64,000 bases of DNA from Thioclava sp. ES.031 (GTDB lineage: Bacteria > Pseudomonadota > Alphaproteobacteria > Rhodobacterales > Rhodobacteraceae): NCBI RefSeq assembly GCF_002563775.1, contig NZ_PDJO01000001.1, forward strand, positions 1,250,001 through 1,314,000. The letters are read 5' to 3'. Positions 1 through 9,369 of this stretch are shown here, one piece after another. A model generated the notes under the pieces. The model was not told the DNA's origin, made no database searches, and saw only the letters and a program-made list of their open reading frames with translations. The position numbers were made by a program, and so were the translations under genes. Within the stretch, counting starts at the first letter, position 1; every line of letters begins with the position of its first letter.

Positions 1-517
1 CATCTTCCTGTCGGGGCCGGTCCATGACGGCATGTCGACCCTGATCTGCGCGCAGCTTCTCTTCCTCGAGGCCGAGAACCCGAAGAAAGAGATCGCGATG
101 TATATCAACTCGCCGGGCGGCGTGGTGACCTCGGGTCTCTCGATCTACGACACGATGCAATACATCAAGCCGAAGGTCTCGACCCTGGTGATCGGGCAGG
201 CGGCGTCGATGGGCTCGCTGCTGCTGACCGCGGGCGAAAAGGGAATGCGCTTCTCGCTGCCCAACAGCCGCGTCATGGTGCACCAGCCCTCGGGCGGCTA
301 TCAGGGTCAGGCGACCGACATCATGATCCACGCCCGCGAGACCGAGAAACTCAAGCGTCGCTTGAACGAAATCTACGTCAAGCACACCGGCAACGACTAC
401 GACACGATCGAGGCCGGCCTCGAGCGCGACAACTTCATGTCCGCCGAAGAAGCGAAGTCCTGGGGTCTGATCGACGAGATCCTCGAGAGCCGCGTCAGCG
501 ACGACGGAGAAAAGTGA
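1..517 (+). CDS. clpP: ATP-dependent Clp protease proteolytic subunit ClpP (5' end outside window)
   Basis: Serine peptidase that forms the barrel-shaped proteolytic core of ClpXP/ClpAP in the cytoplasm. The reading frame is already open at base 2, so only the C-terminal part of the protein is present. The nucleophile Ser lies in GQAASMGS (codon 206-208) and the catalytic His in VMVHQPSGG (codon 281-283); a downstream acidic stretch ([11 protein letters not shown]) carries the region of the third triad residue. The glycine-rich INSPGG segment that shapes the active site is also present. The gene is followed after 118 bp by clpX on the same strand, the usual partner arrangement. The true start lies upstream of the window. 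Family assignment is certain. Confidence 0.97.
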   Translation, partial: IFLSGPVHDGMSTLICAQLLFLEAENPKKEIAMYINSPGGVVTSGLSIYDTMQYIKPKVSTLVIGQAASMGSLLLTAGEKGMRFSLPNSRVMVHQPSGGYQGQATDIMIHARETEKLKRRLNEIYVKHTGNDYDTIEAGLERDNFMSAEEAKSWGLIDEILESRVSDDGEK

Positions 518-561
518 TCCCCCGGCTTAACTTCGGGGCGATTTTGACATTGAGGTGACGG

Positions 562-594
562 TTGGCCTGTCCTAGTCTTGATGGGACAGGCCAA
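562..594 (+). promoter_or_regulatory. Perfect 11-bp hairpin in the clpP-clpX spacer
   Basis: Arms TTGGCCTGTCC and GGACAGGCCAA pair without mismatch around an 11-nt loop, 41 bases before clpX. No T run follows, so this is not a standard terminator. It could be an mRNA processing or stability element between clpP and clpX, or a protein-binding dyad. A TTGACA hexamer at 544-549 lies just upstream, but I see no well-spaced -10 box. Confidence 0.5.
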
Positions 595-635
595 TTCACG
601 AAGCCCGGGGGCAGCCCGGGCAGCAGAGGTAAGAG

Positions 636-1901
<1,266 letters not shown>

Positions 1902-1925
1902 TCGCGGCGCTGCCAAAGATTGGAC

Positions 1926-1952
1926 AAGGGGCGAGCTTCGGCTCGCCCCTTT
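1926..1952 (+). terminator. Rho-independent terminator after clpX
   Basis: AAGGGGCGAGC and GCTCGCCCCTT form an 11-bp stem closed by a TTCG tetraloop and followed by a short T run, 25 bases after the clpX stop codon. Confidence 0.85.
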
Positions 1953-2031
1953 GCGTTTGCGACATGTTTCTTCTCGCGCGGCGCGGTTTGCGTTAATCTC
2001 GCGCGCAATCCCCGCGCAGAAGGGCACTATC

Positions 2032-3102
2032 ATGAGGCAGAGCTTTGCACCGCTCGCGACGGGGCAGGACAATAATCTAAATCTGATCCGTCTGGTCGCG
2101 GCATTCTGCGTGCTCGTGTCGCATGCCTGGCCGATCAGCCTCGGGCCGCAGGCGCTGGAGCCGCTGGAAGCGACCACCGGCTTCAGCCTCGGCGCTCTTG
2201 CGGTCTTCGTCTTTTTCGCGATCTCGGGTTTTCTGATCTCGGCGAGCTTCGAGCGCTCCAGCAGCCCGTGGCGCTACGTCCGCGCCCGCATCGCGCGCAT
2301 CTACCCCGGGCTGATCGTCTCGATTTCTCTGGTGACCTTCATCATGGGGCCGGTTCTCACGCGGCTGTCCCCGATGGACTATCTCGCCTCGACCGACACA
2401 TGGCGGGCGTGGCTTGGCAATGTGAGCTTGCTCCGGCTCGACTACCATCTGCCCGGCGTGTTCGAGAATAATCCCTATCCGACCGTTCAGGGTTCGCTCT
2501 GGACGCTACCCGTCGAGATGCGGCTCTATGTGGTCGTGGCGCTGATCGGGGTGCTGGGCCTGTTGCGCAAACCGCTTCCGCTGATGGGGGCTGTCGCGGT
2601 GGGGCTTTTCGCGCTGCGCCAGACCGAAGGGCTCGAGTTTACAGGCGCTTATGCGCTCCGCTCGCTCTGGTATCCGGGGCTGCCCTTCTTCCTTGGCATG
2701 GCGCTTTACCTGATGCGCGCGCGTATTCCCGCTTCGGCGATCATTGCATTTGGCCTCGTCGTTGTGGCGGTGATCTCCGCGCATGGCCCTCTGGCGTATC
2801 CTGCGATGGCGCTCGCCACCTCCTACGGTGCGCTCTGGCTCGCGGGGCTGCCTTCGGGACGTCTGCGCGAGTTCAACCGGGCAGGGGACTATTCCTACGG
2901 TGTCTATATCTACGCCTTCCCGATGCAGGGGCTGGTCGTGGCGCTCTTGGGCGAGATGGGCCCGCTTTCGAATATCGCGCTCGCCACGCCGATCACCCTC
3001 GCGCTCGCGGTGCTGTCTTGGCACTGGGTCGAGCGTCCGGCGATGAGAATTCTGCGCCGCAAGCCAATTCCGCAGGCAAATTCCGCCTCGCAGACGCCCT
3101 GA
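2032..3102 (+). CDS. Acyltransferase family 3 membrane protein
   Basis: Integral-membrane acyltransferase of the OafA/YrhL (acyltransferase 3) family, which typically O-acylates surface or exported glycans. The N-terminus [19 protein letters not shown] has the family pattern of a first helix ending in an invariant His. The following arginine-rich segment ([14 protein letters not shown]) and about ten hydrophobic helices across 356 residues fit the family. The open frame extends to 1864, inside clpX, but I chose the ATG at 2032 because the family motif starts right after it. No glycan-biosynthesis genes lie nearby, so the substrate is unknown. It stands between clpX and a conserved housekeeping block and may be a local insertion. 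Confidence 0.85.
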   Translation: MRQSFAPLATGQDNNLNLIRLVAAFCVLVSHAWPISLGPQALEPLEATTGFSLGALAVFVFFAISGFLISASFERSSSPWRYVRARIARIYPGLIVSISLVTFIMGPVLTRLSPMDYLASTDTWRAWLGNVSLLRLDYHLPGVFENNPYPTVQGSLWTLPVEMRLYVVVALIGVLGLLRKPLPLMGAVAVGLFALRQTEGLEFTGAYALRSLWYPGLPFFLGMALYLMRARIPASAIIAFGLVVVAVISAHGPLAYPAMALATSYGALWLAGLPSGRLREFNRAGDYSYGVYIYAFPMQGLVVALLGEMGPLSNIALATPITLALAVLSWHWVERPAMRILRRKPIPQANSASQTP

Positions 3103-3173
3103 TCCCCGCACGGGCACTGGACCTCGACGCCCCAGCGGATATAACAGGCGAGACGCATTGCGGAGGTTGCCCC

Positions 3174-3548
3174 ATGAAGTTTCTGCTTCGAATTCTCACC
3201 TGGTGGAACGGCTCGACCGTCGGCACGCAGCTTTTCACCGCGCGCAAGGGCGTGAAAGTTGGCGAGGACGAGCAAGGCAATATCTATTACCGCACCAAGG
3301 ACGCCAAGCGCCGCTGGGTGATCTATAACGGTGAAAGCGAAGCGAGCCGCATCCCGCCGGACTGGCATGGCTGGATCCACTTCACCTATGACGAGCCGCC
3401 GACCGACAAGCCGCTGGCCCACAAGCCTTGGGAAAAGCCGCATGAGGAGAACCACACCGGCACCGAAGCGGCCTATGTGCCGCCGGGGTCGATTCGCCTC
3501 GCGCATCCGGTCGAGCGCCGCGATTACGAGGCTTGGCAGCCCGAGTAA
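3174..3548 (+). CDS. NADH:ubiquinone oxidoreductase subunit NDUFA12
   Basis: Small accessory subunit of respiratory complex I found in alphaproteobacteria and mitochondria (17.2-kDa subunit, B17.2). Family signatures visible are the N-terminal [13 protein letters not shown], then [17 protein letters not shown] and the [11 protein letters not shown] motif. At 124 residues it has the normal length. The start at 3174 follows GGAGGTTGCCCC. mlaD follows after 12 bp, so the two are probably co-transcribed. The gene is far from the nuo operon, as is usual for this subunit. Confidence 0.95.
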   Translation: MKFLLRILTWWNGSTVGTQLFTARKGVKVGEDEQGNIYYRTKDAKRRWVIYNGESEASRIPPDWHGWIHFTYDEPPTDKPLAHKPWEKPHEENHTGTEAAYVPPGSIRLAHPVERRDYEAWQPE

Positions 3549-3560
3549 GGCCACCCCGCT

Positions 3561-4031
3561 ATGAGCGAAAACCGCACCGAGATCATCACCGGCGCGATCG
3601 TGCTGGTCGTGGCCCTGGGCTTTCTGGTCTGGGCAGGGCGCGGCATGGGCATCGGCGCCGATGGCGGCTCTTATCCGCTGCATGCCTCCTTCCGCTCGAT
3701 CGGGGGCGTTGTGCCCGGCACTGACGTGCGGCTTGCGGGCGTGAAGGTCGGGACGGTGACGGATGTCGCGCTCAACCCGAAGACCTTCTTCGCTGACACG
3801 ACGATTTCGGTGAAAAACGGCGTCGCGCTGCCCGAGGATACGGTGATTGCCGTGACCCAAGACGGGCTCCTGGGCTCGAATTATATCGACTTGATCCCGG
3901 GCGGGGCGATCGACGACCTCAAGCCCGGCGATGAAATTCTCGACACGCAAAGCGCGGTCTCGATGCTGAACCTGATGCTGAAATTTGCAGGTGGCGGCAG
4001 TGGCGACGGCGCAGGGGAGGGGGCGCAATGA
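3561..4031 (+). CDS. mlaD: Outer-membrane lipid asymmetry protein MlaD (MCE domain)
   Basis: Periplasmic, membrane-anchored MCE-domain protein that carries phospholipids between the outer and inner membranes as part of the Mla ABC system. Residues about 8-25 form one hydrophobic anchor, followed by an MCE domain with PLHASFRSIGGVVPGTDVRLAGVKVG. The 156-residue length is typical for MlaD. The ATPase and permease partners (MlaF/MlaE) are not in the window. Its stop overlaps the next start (ATGA, 4028-4031), which implies translational coupling to the DUF2155 gene. Confidence 0.93.
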   Translation: MSENRTEIITGAIVLVVALGFLVWAGRGMGIGADGGSYPLHASFRSIGGVVPGTDVRLAGVKVGTVTDVALNPKTFFADTTISVKNGVALPEDTVIAVTQDGLLGSNYIDLIPGGAIDDLKPGDEILDTQSAVSMLNLMLKFAGGGSGDGAGEGAQ

Positions 4032-4438
4032 TCCGCGCTTTGGTTTTGATCGCGGCGCTCGTTCCCGGGCTCGCTGCGGCGCAGGACTTCACGCCAGCGA
4101 CGCCGGATGACCAGATCCCGCAAAATGAGCCCGCGAAAGGGCTCGCCGACGGCACGGGTGCGATGCTGCGCGGGCTCGACAAGGTCTCGGGTGTGGCCTC
4201 GGATATCAATCTGAACGTCGGGCAGAGCGTGAAATACGGGTTCATCACGGTGACGCTGCGCGAATGCCGCTACCCGGCCGACGATCCGTCCTCGGATGCC
4301 TATGCCTATGTGACGGTGACCGAAGAGGACAAGCCGCAGCCGGATTTCGCAGGCTGGATGATCGCGTCCAGCCCGGCGCTCTCGGCGCTCGATCACCCGC
4401 GTTACGACGTCTGGGTCATCCGCTGCAAAAGCGACTGA
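4028..4438 (+). CDS. DUF2155 domain-containing exported protein
   Basis: Protein of 136 residues with a short signal peptide (MIRALVLIAALVPGLAAAQ) and a DUF2155 domain (GQSVKYGFITVTLRECRYP, then the SSPALSALDHPRYDVWVIRC block). Two Cys residues, one in RECRYP and one near the C-terminus, could form a periplasmic disulfide. The function is unknown in the family. It is coupled to mlaD by ATGA overlap and runs 37 bp into the 3' end of the convergent aat gene, so the two transcripts overlap tail to tail. Confidence 0.9.
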   Translation: MIRALVLIAALVPGLAAAQDFTPATPDDQIPQNEPAKGLADGTGAMLRGLDKVSGVASDINLNVGQSVKYGFITVTLRECRYPADDPSSDAYAYVTVTEEDKPQPDFAGWMIASSPALSALDHPRYDVWVIRCKSD

Positions 4439-5040
4439 GGCGCGGGGATCGCGCCTTCCGTGAAATCGCATTCCCGCGTCAGCGCCTGAGCCAGACGCGC
4501 GCGATATTCGATCCGGGTCACTTCGATCGCGCCCATCGATGCCAGATGCGGCGTGATGTATTGCGTGTCGAGCAAGGTGAACCCGGTCTGGCGCAGCCGG
4601 TCCACCAGATAGGTCAGCGCCACTTTCGAGGCATTGGGCCGCCGCGAGAACATGCTCTCGCCGAAGAACGCGCCGCCCAATGTGATCCCGAAAATACCGC
4701 CCGCGAGCTCACCGTCCTGCCAGACCTCAAGGCTATGCGCGAAGCCTGCGGCGTGGAGCTGATCGTAGAGCGTGAAGAGCGGGCCGTTGATCCATGTCTC
4801 GTCCCGGTCGGCGCAACCTTCGACCACGCCCCGAAATGCCGCGTTTGTTGTAATACTGTAATCGCCGCGCCGGATTACCTTCGCCAGAGAGCGCGAAATG
4901 TGGAATTTGTCCAAGGGCACGATCCCGCGCAGCGCCGGGTCGAACCAATGCAATTGCGGATTGTCGCGGCTTTCGGCCATCGGAAAGATGCCCTGCGCAT
5001 AGCCCGCCAAAAGTAGTTCCGCGCTCAACCTGTCCGTCAT
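4402..5040 (-). CDS. aat: Leucyl/phenylalanyl-tRNA--protein transferase
   Basis: Transfers Leu or Phe from tRNA to N-terminal Arg/Lys of proteins, marking them for ClpAP through the N-end rule. Motifs seen are LLLAGYAQGIFPMAE, LHWFDPALRGI, HISRSLAK, and the family core GELAGGIFGITLGGAFFGESMFSR. The start MTDRLSAELL (212 residues) was chosen because it matches the family N-terminus; an upstream in-frame start at 5109 would add a 23-residue extension without similarity. Its 3' end overlaps the DUF2155 gene by 37 bp. Confidence 0.95.
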   Translation of the reverse strand: MTDRLSAELLLAGYAQGIFPMAESRDNPQLHWFDPALRGIVPLDKFHISRSLAKVIRRGDYSITTNAAFRGVVEGCADRDETWINGPLFTLYDQLHAAGFAHSLEVWQDGELAGGIFGITLGGAFFGESMFSRRPNASKVALTYLVDRLRQTGFTLLDTQYITPHLASMGAIEVTRIEYRARLAQALTRECDFTEGAIPAPQSLLQRMTQTS

Positions 5041-5111
5041 TATCTTGCCCGGTTTTCCCGTTACGCCTAGGCTCGCCAACAAGATGAACCAGAGCGGGGC
5101 CGAGCGCAAAT

Positions 5112-5822
5112 ATGGGTTTCTACGATTTCCTCCCCGAGATCGACCGATACGCTGAAGATCCCGGCACGGTGGAGCGGATGAACCTGCGCCACAAGATGAT
5201 CATCAAGCCGCTGGAACAGGAGATCGCGGGCAAGCGCGTGCTCGATCTGGCGGCGCATGATGGCCGCTGGGCCTATGCTTTCGCGGCGGCGGGCGCGTCG
5301 GAAGTGGTGGGAATCGAAGGGCGACAGGAGCTGATTGACCGCTTCGATCAATTCCCCCGCGCGCATCTGCGCGAGAAGGTGAAGCTGATCTGCGACGACA
5401 TCTTCGACGGGATGCAGAAGCTGATCGACGCGGGCGAGCGCTTCGACGTCGTGGGCGTCCTCGGTATTCTCTATCACGTCATGGACCATTTCCGGCTGTT
5501 CCAGCTGGTGCGCCAACTGGGGCCGGAACTGGTGATCGTGGACAGCGAATTCGCGCAGCGCCCCGGCCCGGTCATCCTGCTGATGCGCGAGCGCACGGAT
5601 AACGAGCTGAACTCGATTCCGCAGATCGAGGGCCAGGAAAAGGCGCTGATCGGCATCCCGTCCTTCCCGGCGATGAGTGCGATGGCCGATGTGCTCGACT
5701 ACGACTGTCACTGGCTGGACTGGGATCAGATCGGGCAAGGCAAGCGGCAGCATATCGGGGATTACTATCGCCCTAAGGACAAAGAGAAAAAGCGCGGCAC
5801 CTGCCTGCTGACCCCGAAATGA
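5112..5822 (+). CDS. Class I SAM-dependent methyltransferase
   Basis: A 236-residue protein with a Rossmann methyltransferase core: motif I GKRVLDLAAHDGRWAYAFA (a variant with HDG in place of GxG), the acidic ribose-binding residue in EVVGIEGR, and the motif IV-like FDVVGVLGILYHVMDH. The rest of the sequence gives no clue to the substrate. The arrangement resembles small-molecule or tRNA-modifying methyltransferases, but I cannot choose between them. It is divergent from aat with only about 70 bp between starts and ends at a shared terminator with accC. Confidence 0.8.
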   Translation: MGFYDFLPEIDRYAEDPGTVERMNLRHKMIIKPLEQEIAGKRVLDLAAHDGRWAYAFAAAGASEVVGIEGRQELIDRFDQFPRAHLREKVKLICDDIFDGMQKLIDAGERFDVVGVLGILYHVMDHFRLFQLVRQLGPELVIVDSEFAQRPGPVILLMRERTDNELNSIPQIEGQEKALIGIPSFPAMSAMADVLDYDCHWLDWDQIGQGKRQHIGDYYRPKDKEKKRGTCLLTPK

Positions 5823-5853
5823 AAAACGCCCCCGAAACCGGGGGCGTTTTCAC
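5823..5853. terminator. Bidirectional terminator between methyltransferase gene and accC
   Basis: AACGCCCCCG and CGGGGGCGTT pair around a short AAAC loop, with A's before and T's after the stem, so it can serve both the plus-strand methyltransferase gene and the minus-strand accBC operon. Confidence 0.88.
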
Positions 5854-5867
5854 AAATTTCGAACCGA

Positions 5868-7211
5868 TCAGAGATTCTTTTCGAGCCACCGTTCGAGCCA
5901 GTGGATCGAGTAGTTGCCGCTCTGGATATCGGGCTCCTGCAGGAGCGCGTTGAACAGCGGCACGGTGGTGTCCACCCCGTCCACGATCAGCTCGCCAAGC
6001 GCGCGATGCAGACGCTGCAGGGCCTCGTGGCGGTCGCGACCATGCACGATCAGCTTGCCGATGAGGCTGTCGTAATAGGGCGGGATCGAATAGCCGTCAT
6101 AGAGCGCGCTATCCATCCGCACGCCAAGGCCGCCCGGCGCGTGGTAATGGGTGATCTTGCCGGGGCAGGGCGCGAAGTTCGGCAGCTTCTCGGCATTGAT
6201 CCGCACTTCGATCGCGTGACCGCGGATCGAGAGCGTGTCCTGATCGAATTCCATCGGCTCGCCGGCGGCGACCTTGATCTGCTGGCGCACGAGATCGACG
6301 CCGAAGATCGCCTCGGTCACCGGGTGTTCGACCTGAAGACGGGTGTTCATCTCGATGAAATAGAACTCGCCATCCTCGTAGAGGAACTCGATCGTGCCCG
6401 CGCCGGAATAGCCCATCTCACCGATCGCGTTGGCGCAGATGCTGCCGATACGGGCGCGCTCTTCAGGGGTGATCGAGGGGCCGGGGGCCTCTTCGAGCAC
6501 CTTCTGGTGGCGGCGCTGGAGCGAGCAGTCGCGCTCGCCCAGATGGACGCCGCGGCCCTTGCCGTCGCCGAAGACCTGCACCTCGATATGGCGCGGCTTC
6601 TGCAGGTATTTCTCGATATAGACTTCGTCATTTCCGAAGGCGGCTTTCGCCTCGGAGCGCGCGGTGCGGAACGCGACCTCGAGCTCTTCTTCGGATTTCG
6701 CGACCTTCATCCCGCGACCGCCGCCGCCAGCGGTGGCCTTGATGATGACGGGGTAGCCCATGTCACCGGCGATCTGCTTCGCAGCCTCGGTGTCGGGCAC
6801 GCCACCCGCAGAGCCCGGAACGACCGGAATGCCAAGGTTCTTCGCGGTTTCCTTCGCGGTGATCTTGTCGCCCATGATGCGGATATGGGCGGCCGACGGG
6901 CCGATGAAGGTGATGCCGTGATCTTCGAGCACCTGCACGAAGGCGGCATTCTCGGACAGGAACCCGTAGCCCGGGTGAATCGCCTGCGCGCCCGTGATCT
7001 CGCAGGCCGCAACGATGGCGGGCACCGAGAGGTAGGATTGCGTCGAGGAATTCGGGCCGATGCAGACCGATTCATCGGCCATGCGCACATGCATCGCGTC
7101 CGAATCCGCCGTCGAATGGACCGCGACCGAGGCGATCCCCATCTCGCGGCAGGCACGGATCACGCGCAGCGCGATCTCGCCCCGGTTGGCGATCAGGATC
7201 TTGTCGAACAT
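5868..7211 (-). CDS. accC: Acetyl-CoA carboxylase, biotin carboxylase subunit
   Basis: ATP-grasp enzyme that carboxylates the biotin on AccB in the first step of fatty-acid synthesis. The protein has 447 residues, as expected. The N-terminal FDKILIANRGEIALRVIRAC is the classical start; KATAGGGGRGMK is the glycine-rich ATP loop; EVQVFGDGKG, RDCSLQRRHQK (bicarbonate/biotin site) and FIEMNTRLQVEHPVTE (metal-binding and catalytic Glu/Arg) are all intact. It follows accB with 10 bp between, so the order is accB-accC in one operon. Confidence 0.98.
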   Translation of the reverse strand: MFDKILIANRGEIALRVIRACREMGIASVAVHSTADSDAMHVRMADESVCIGPNSSTQSYLSVPAIVAACEITGAQAIHPGYGFLSENAAFVQVLEDHGITFIGPSAAHIRIMGDKITAKETAKNLGIPVVPGSAGGVPDTEAAKQIAGDMGYPVIIKATAGGGGRGMKVAKSEEELEVAFRTARSEAKAAFGNDEVYIEKYLQKPRHIEVQVFGDGKGRGVHLGERDCSLQRRHQKVLEEAPGPSITPEERARIGSICANAIGEMGYSGAGTIEFLYEDGEFYFIEMNTRLQVEHPVTEAIFGVDLVRQQIKVAAGEPMEFDQDTLSIRGHAIEVRINAEKLPNFAPCPGKITHYHAPGGLGVRMDSALYDGYSIPPYYDSLIGKLIVHGRDRHEALQRLHRALGELIVDGVDTTVPLFNALLQEPDIQSGNYSIHWLERWLEKNL

Positions 7212-7221
7212 ACCGGCCCCC

Positions 7222-7728
7222 TTATTCGACGATCATCAGGGTCGAACCGTATTCGACCGGCTGACCGTCATCGACGAGGATGCGCTTGACCGTGCCCGAT
7301 TTCGGGGCGGGGATGTGGTTCATGGTTTTCATCGCTTCGACGATCATCAGCGTCTGGCCTTCCTTGACCTGATCGCCGACCTTCACGAAGGCCGATGCGC
7401 CCGGCTCGGGCGAGAGATAGGCGGTGCCCACCATCGGCGAGGCCACGGCGCCGGGGTGATCGGCGGGGTCTTCGACGGGCACGGGCGCGGATTGCTCGGC
7501 GGCTGCGGATTGCGCGGCCGGAGCCGCTGCGGGCGCCGGAGCAGGGGCTGCTGCGGGCGCGGGGGCTGCAGCGTGCACGATGTTGGTCTGTTTCGACACC
7601 CGCACTTTCAGGCTGTCATCTTGCGCGTAATCGCGCGTCACGGCGATTTCCGTCAGCTCGTTCGCGTTGAGCAGTTCGGCAAGGGCCTGAATGAAGGCCA
7701 CGTCGTTGTCACGGGTATTTTTGGTCAT
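7222..7728 (-). CDS. accB: Acetyl-CoA carboxylase, biotin carboxyl carrier protein
   Basis: Carries the covalently bound biotin of acetyl-CoA carboxylase. The C-terminal lipoyl/biotinyl domain includes [17 protein letters not shown] and the biotinylation site EAMKTMNHI. The middle is an Ala/Pro-rich flexible linker, and the N-terminus is [21 protein letters not shown] chose the start [10 protein letters not shown] (168 residues) because GAGGACC precedes the ATG; an in-frame start at 7827 would add 33 unrelated residues. Operon with accC. Confidence 0.97.
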   Translation of the reverse strand: MTKNTRDNDVAFIQALAELLNANELTEIAVTRDYAQDDSLKVRVSKQTNIVHAAAPAPAAAPAPAPAAAPAAQSAAAEQSAPVPVEDPADHPGAVASPMVGTAYLSPEPGASAFVKVGDQVKEGQTLMIVEAMKTMNHIPAPKSGTVKRILVDDGQPVEYGSTLMIVE

Positions 7729-7861
7729 GCGGTCCTCGAAGGGTGCTTTGAAATGGAGCCCATTCTGCGGGGCTCTTTGGTGCTGGAGGCGGTTATACGC
7801 GAGGTAACGCGCGGTGAAAAGCCGCATCGGCCGTCCTGATGTCAGGGTTTCGCGATCTCGT

Positions 7862-7917
7862 GATTGCCCGATAATTGAGCAAGGGTGGGGTAGGGGGCGC
7901 TGAACTACCGGGCAATC
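7862..7917. repeat. 9-nt inverted repeat in the accB-preT spacer
   Basis: GATTGCCCG (7862-7870) and CGGGCAATC (7909-7917) are perfect complements 38 bases apart in the divergent region between accB and preT. They could form a long stem-loop in the accB leader or mark a binding site. Little more can be said. Confidence 0.4.
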
Positions 7918-7961
7918 GGGCGGGAATTGGCGACCCGCCGCACTGCGGCATATTTTACCAC

Positions 7962-7975
7962 TTGATAAAATTCAA
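7962..7975 (+). promoter_or_regulatory. FNR-like box upstream of preT
   Basis: TTGATAAAATTCAA matches the FNR/FnrL consensus TTGAT-N4-ATCAA at 9 of 10 positions. It ends 47 nt before the preT GTG start, compatible with an activator site near -41.5 and a short leader. It overlaps a second AT-rich dyad (ATTTTA...TAAAAT, 7952-7971), so another regulator is possible. Confidence 0.4.
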
Positions 7976-8022
7976 TCCTGTGCGAGCGTAGGGAACAAGA
8001 AAAACTGACAGGGAGCCCGCAA

Positions 8023-9366
8023 GTGTCCAATAGCCAGCTCACCGAAGGGATCGCGCCAGCACGGCTCGACCCGGAAAGCTACTGCACCAATTTCGCCGAT
8101 CACGCGCCGCCGCTGGGGACGCAAGAAGCCCGCATCGCGGCCGATCGCTGCTATTTCTGCTATGATGCGCCATGCATGGAGGCATGTCCGACCGCGATCG
8201 ACATTCCGCTGTTCATCCGGCAAATTTCGACCGGGACGCCGGAAGCCGCGGCGAAGACGATCTTCGATCAGAACATCATGGGCGGCATGTGTGCCCGTGT
8301 CTGTCCGACCGAGAATCTCTGCGAAGGCTCCTGTGTCCGCATGGATTCGGAAGGCGAGCCGGTCGAGATCGGCGCGCTGCAGCGTTTCGCGACCGACACG
8401 CTGATGGCCAAGCAAAGCCACCCCTACACCCGCGCCGAGCGCACGGGCAAATCGGTGGCGGTCGTTGGGGCCGGGCCTGCGGGTCTCGCCTGTGCGCACC
8501 GTCTCGCGATGAAGGGCCACGAGGTCACCGTTTACGATGCGCGCTCGAAGCCGGGCGGGCTCAACGAATACGGCATCGCCAGCTACAAGGCGCCGGGCGC
8601 ATTCGCGCAGGCGGAAGTCGACTGGCTGATGCAGATCGGCGGCATCACTATCGTCGAGAACTGGCAGCTGGGCCGCGCCGGCGACGGCGATCTGGCCGAG
8701 CTTCTGGGCGACTACGACGCGGTCTTCCTCGGGATGGGCCTGTCGGGCGTGAACGCGCTGCGCCTCGAGGGCGAGGATAAAGACGGCATCCGCCCTGCGA
8801 CCGAGTTTATCGCGGAGCTGCGTCAGGCCTCCGATCTGGCCGAGCTGCCGATCGGGCGCGACGTGGTCGTGATCGGCGGCGGCATGACGGCGGTCGATGC
8901 CGCGGTGCAGTCGAAACTGCTGGGCGCGCTCAACGTGACCCTCGTTTATCGCCGCTCGCGCGCCGAGATGCCCGCCAGTACGGTCGAGCAGGAGCACGCG
9001 CTCACCCATGGCGTGAACATCATCGAGAACTCCGCCCCCATCGCCATCCATGGCAACGGCGCGGTGCGTCAGGTCGAATTCGCCTACACGAAGAAAGGCC
9101 CCGACGGTCTGGAAATGACCGACGCGACCTTCAAACTGTCCGCCGATCAGGTCTTCAAGGCGATCGGTCAGACGCTGGGCGACATGCCTCCGAAGGTCGA
9201 AGTCGCGGGCGGCAAGATCAAGGTGGACGGCGCAGGCCGCACCTCGATCGAGCGGGTCTGGGCGGGGGGCGATTGCACCCATGCCGGCGAAGACCTGACC
9301 GTGACGGCGGTCGCGCAGGGGCGCGATGCGGCTGAAGAAATCCACCAATTCCTGATGGAGGGCTAA
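8023..9366 (+). CDS. preT: NAD-dependent dihydropyrimidine dehydrogenase, PreT subunit
   Basis: Electron-transfer subunit of the heteromeric bacterial dihydropyrimidine dehydrogenase, which reduces uracil and thymine to the dihydro forms with NADH. At 447 residues it shows an N-terminal Fe-S domain (CYFCYDAPCMEACP, then CARVCPTENLCEGSC), an FAD-binding GAGPAGLACAHRLA and a second nucleotide-binding VVIGGGMTAVDAA, like the glutamate synthase small chain. The start is GTG at 8023, after CAGGGAG. preA follows 3 bp later, so the two subunits are made together. Confidence 0.95.
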   Translation: MSNSQLTEGIAPARLDPESYCTNFADHAPPLGTQEARIAADRCYFCYDAPCMEACPTAIDIPLFIRQISTGTPEAAAKTIFDQNIMGGMCARVCPTENLCEGSCVRMDSEGEPVEIGALQRFATDTLMAKQSHPYTRAERTGKSVAVVGAGPAGLACAHRLAMKGHEVTVYDARSKPGGLNEYGIASYKAPGAFAQAEVDWLMQIGGITIVENWQLGRAGDGDLAELLGDYDAVFLGMGLSGVNALRLEGEDKDGIRPATEFIAELRQASDLAELPIGRDVVVIGGGMTAVDAAVQSKLLGALNVTLVYRRSRAEMPASTVEQEHALTHGVNIIENSAPIAIHGNGAVRQVEFAYTKKGPDGLEMTDATFKLSADQVFKAIGQTLGDMPPKVEVAGGKIKVDGAGRTSIERVWAGGDCTHAGEDLTVTAVAQGRDAAEEIHQFLMEG

Positions 9367-9369
9367 GAG

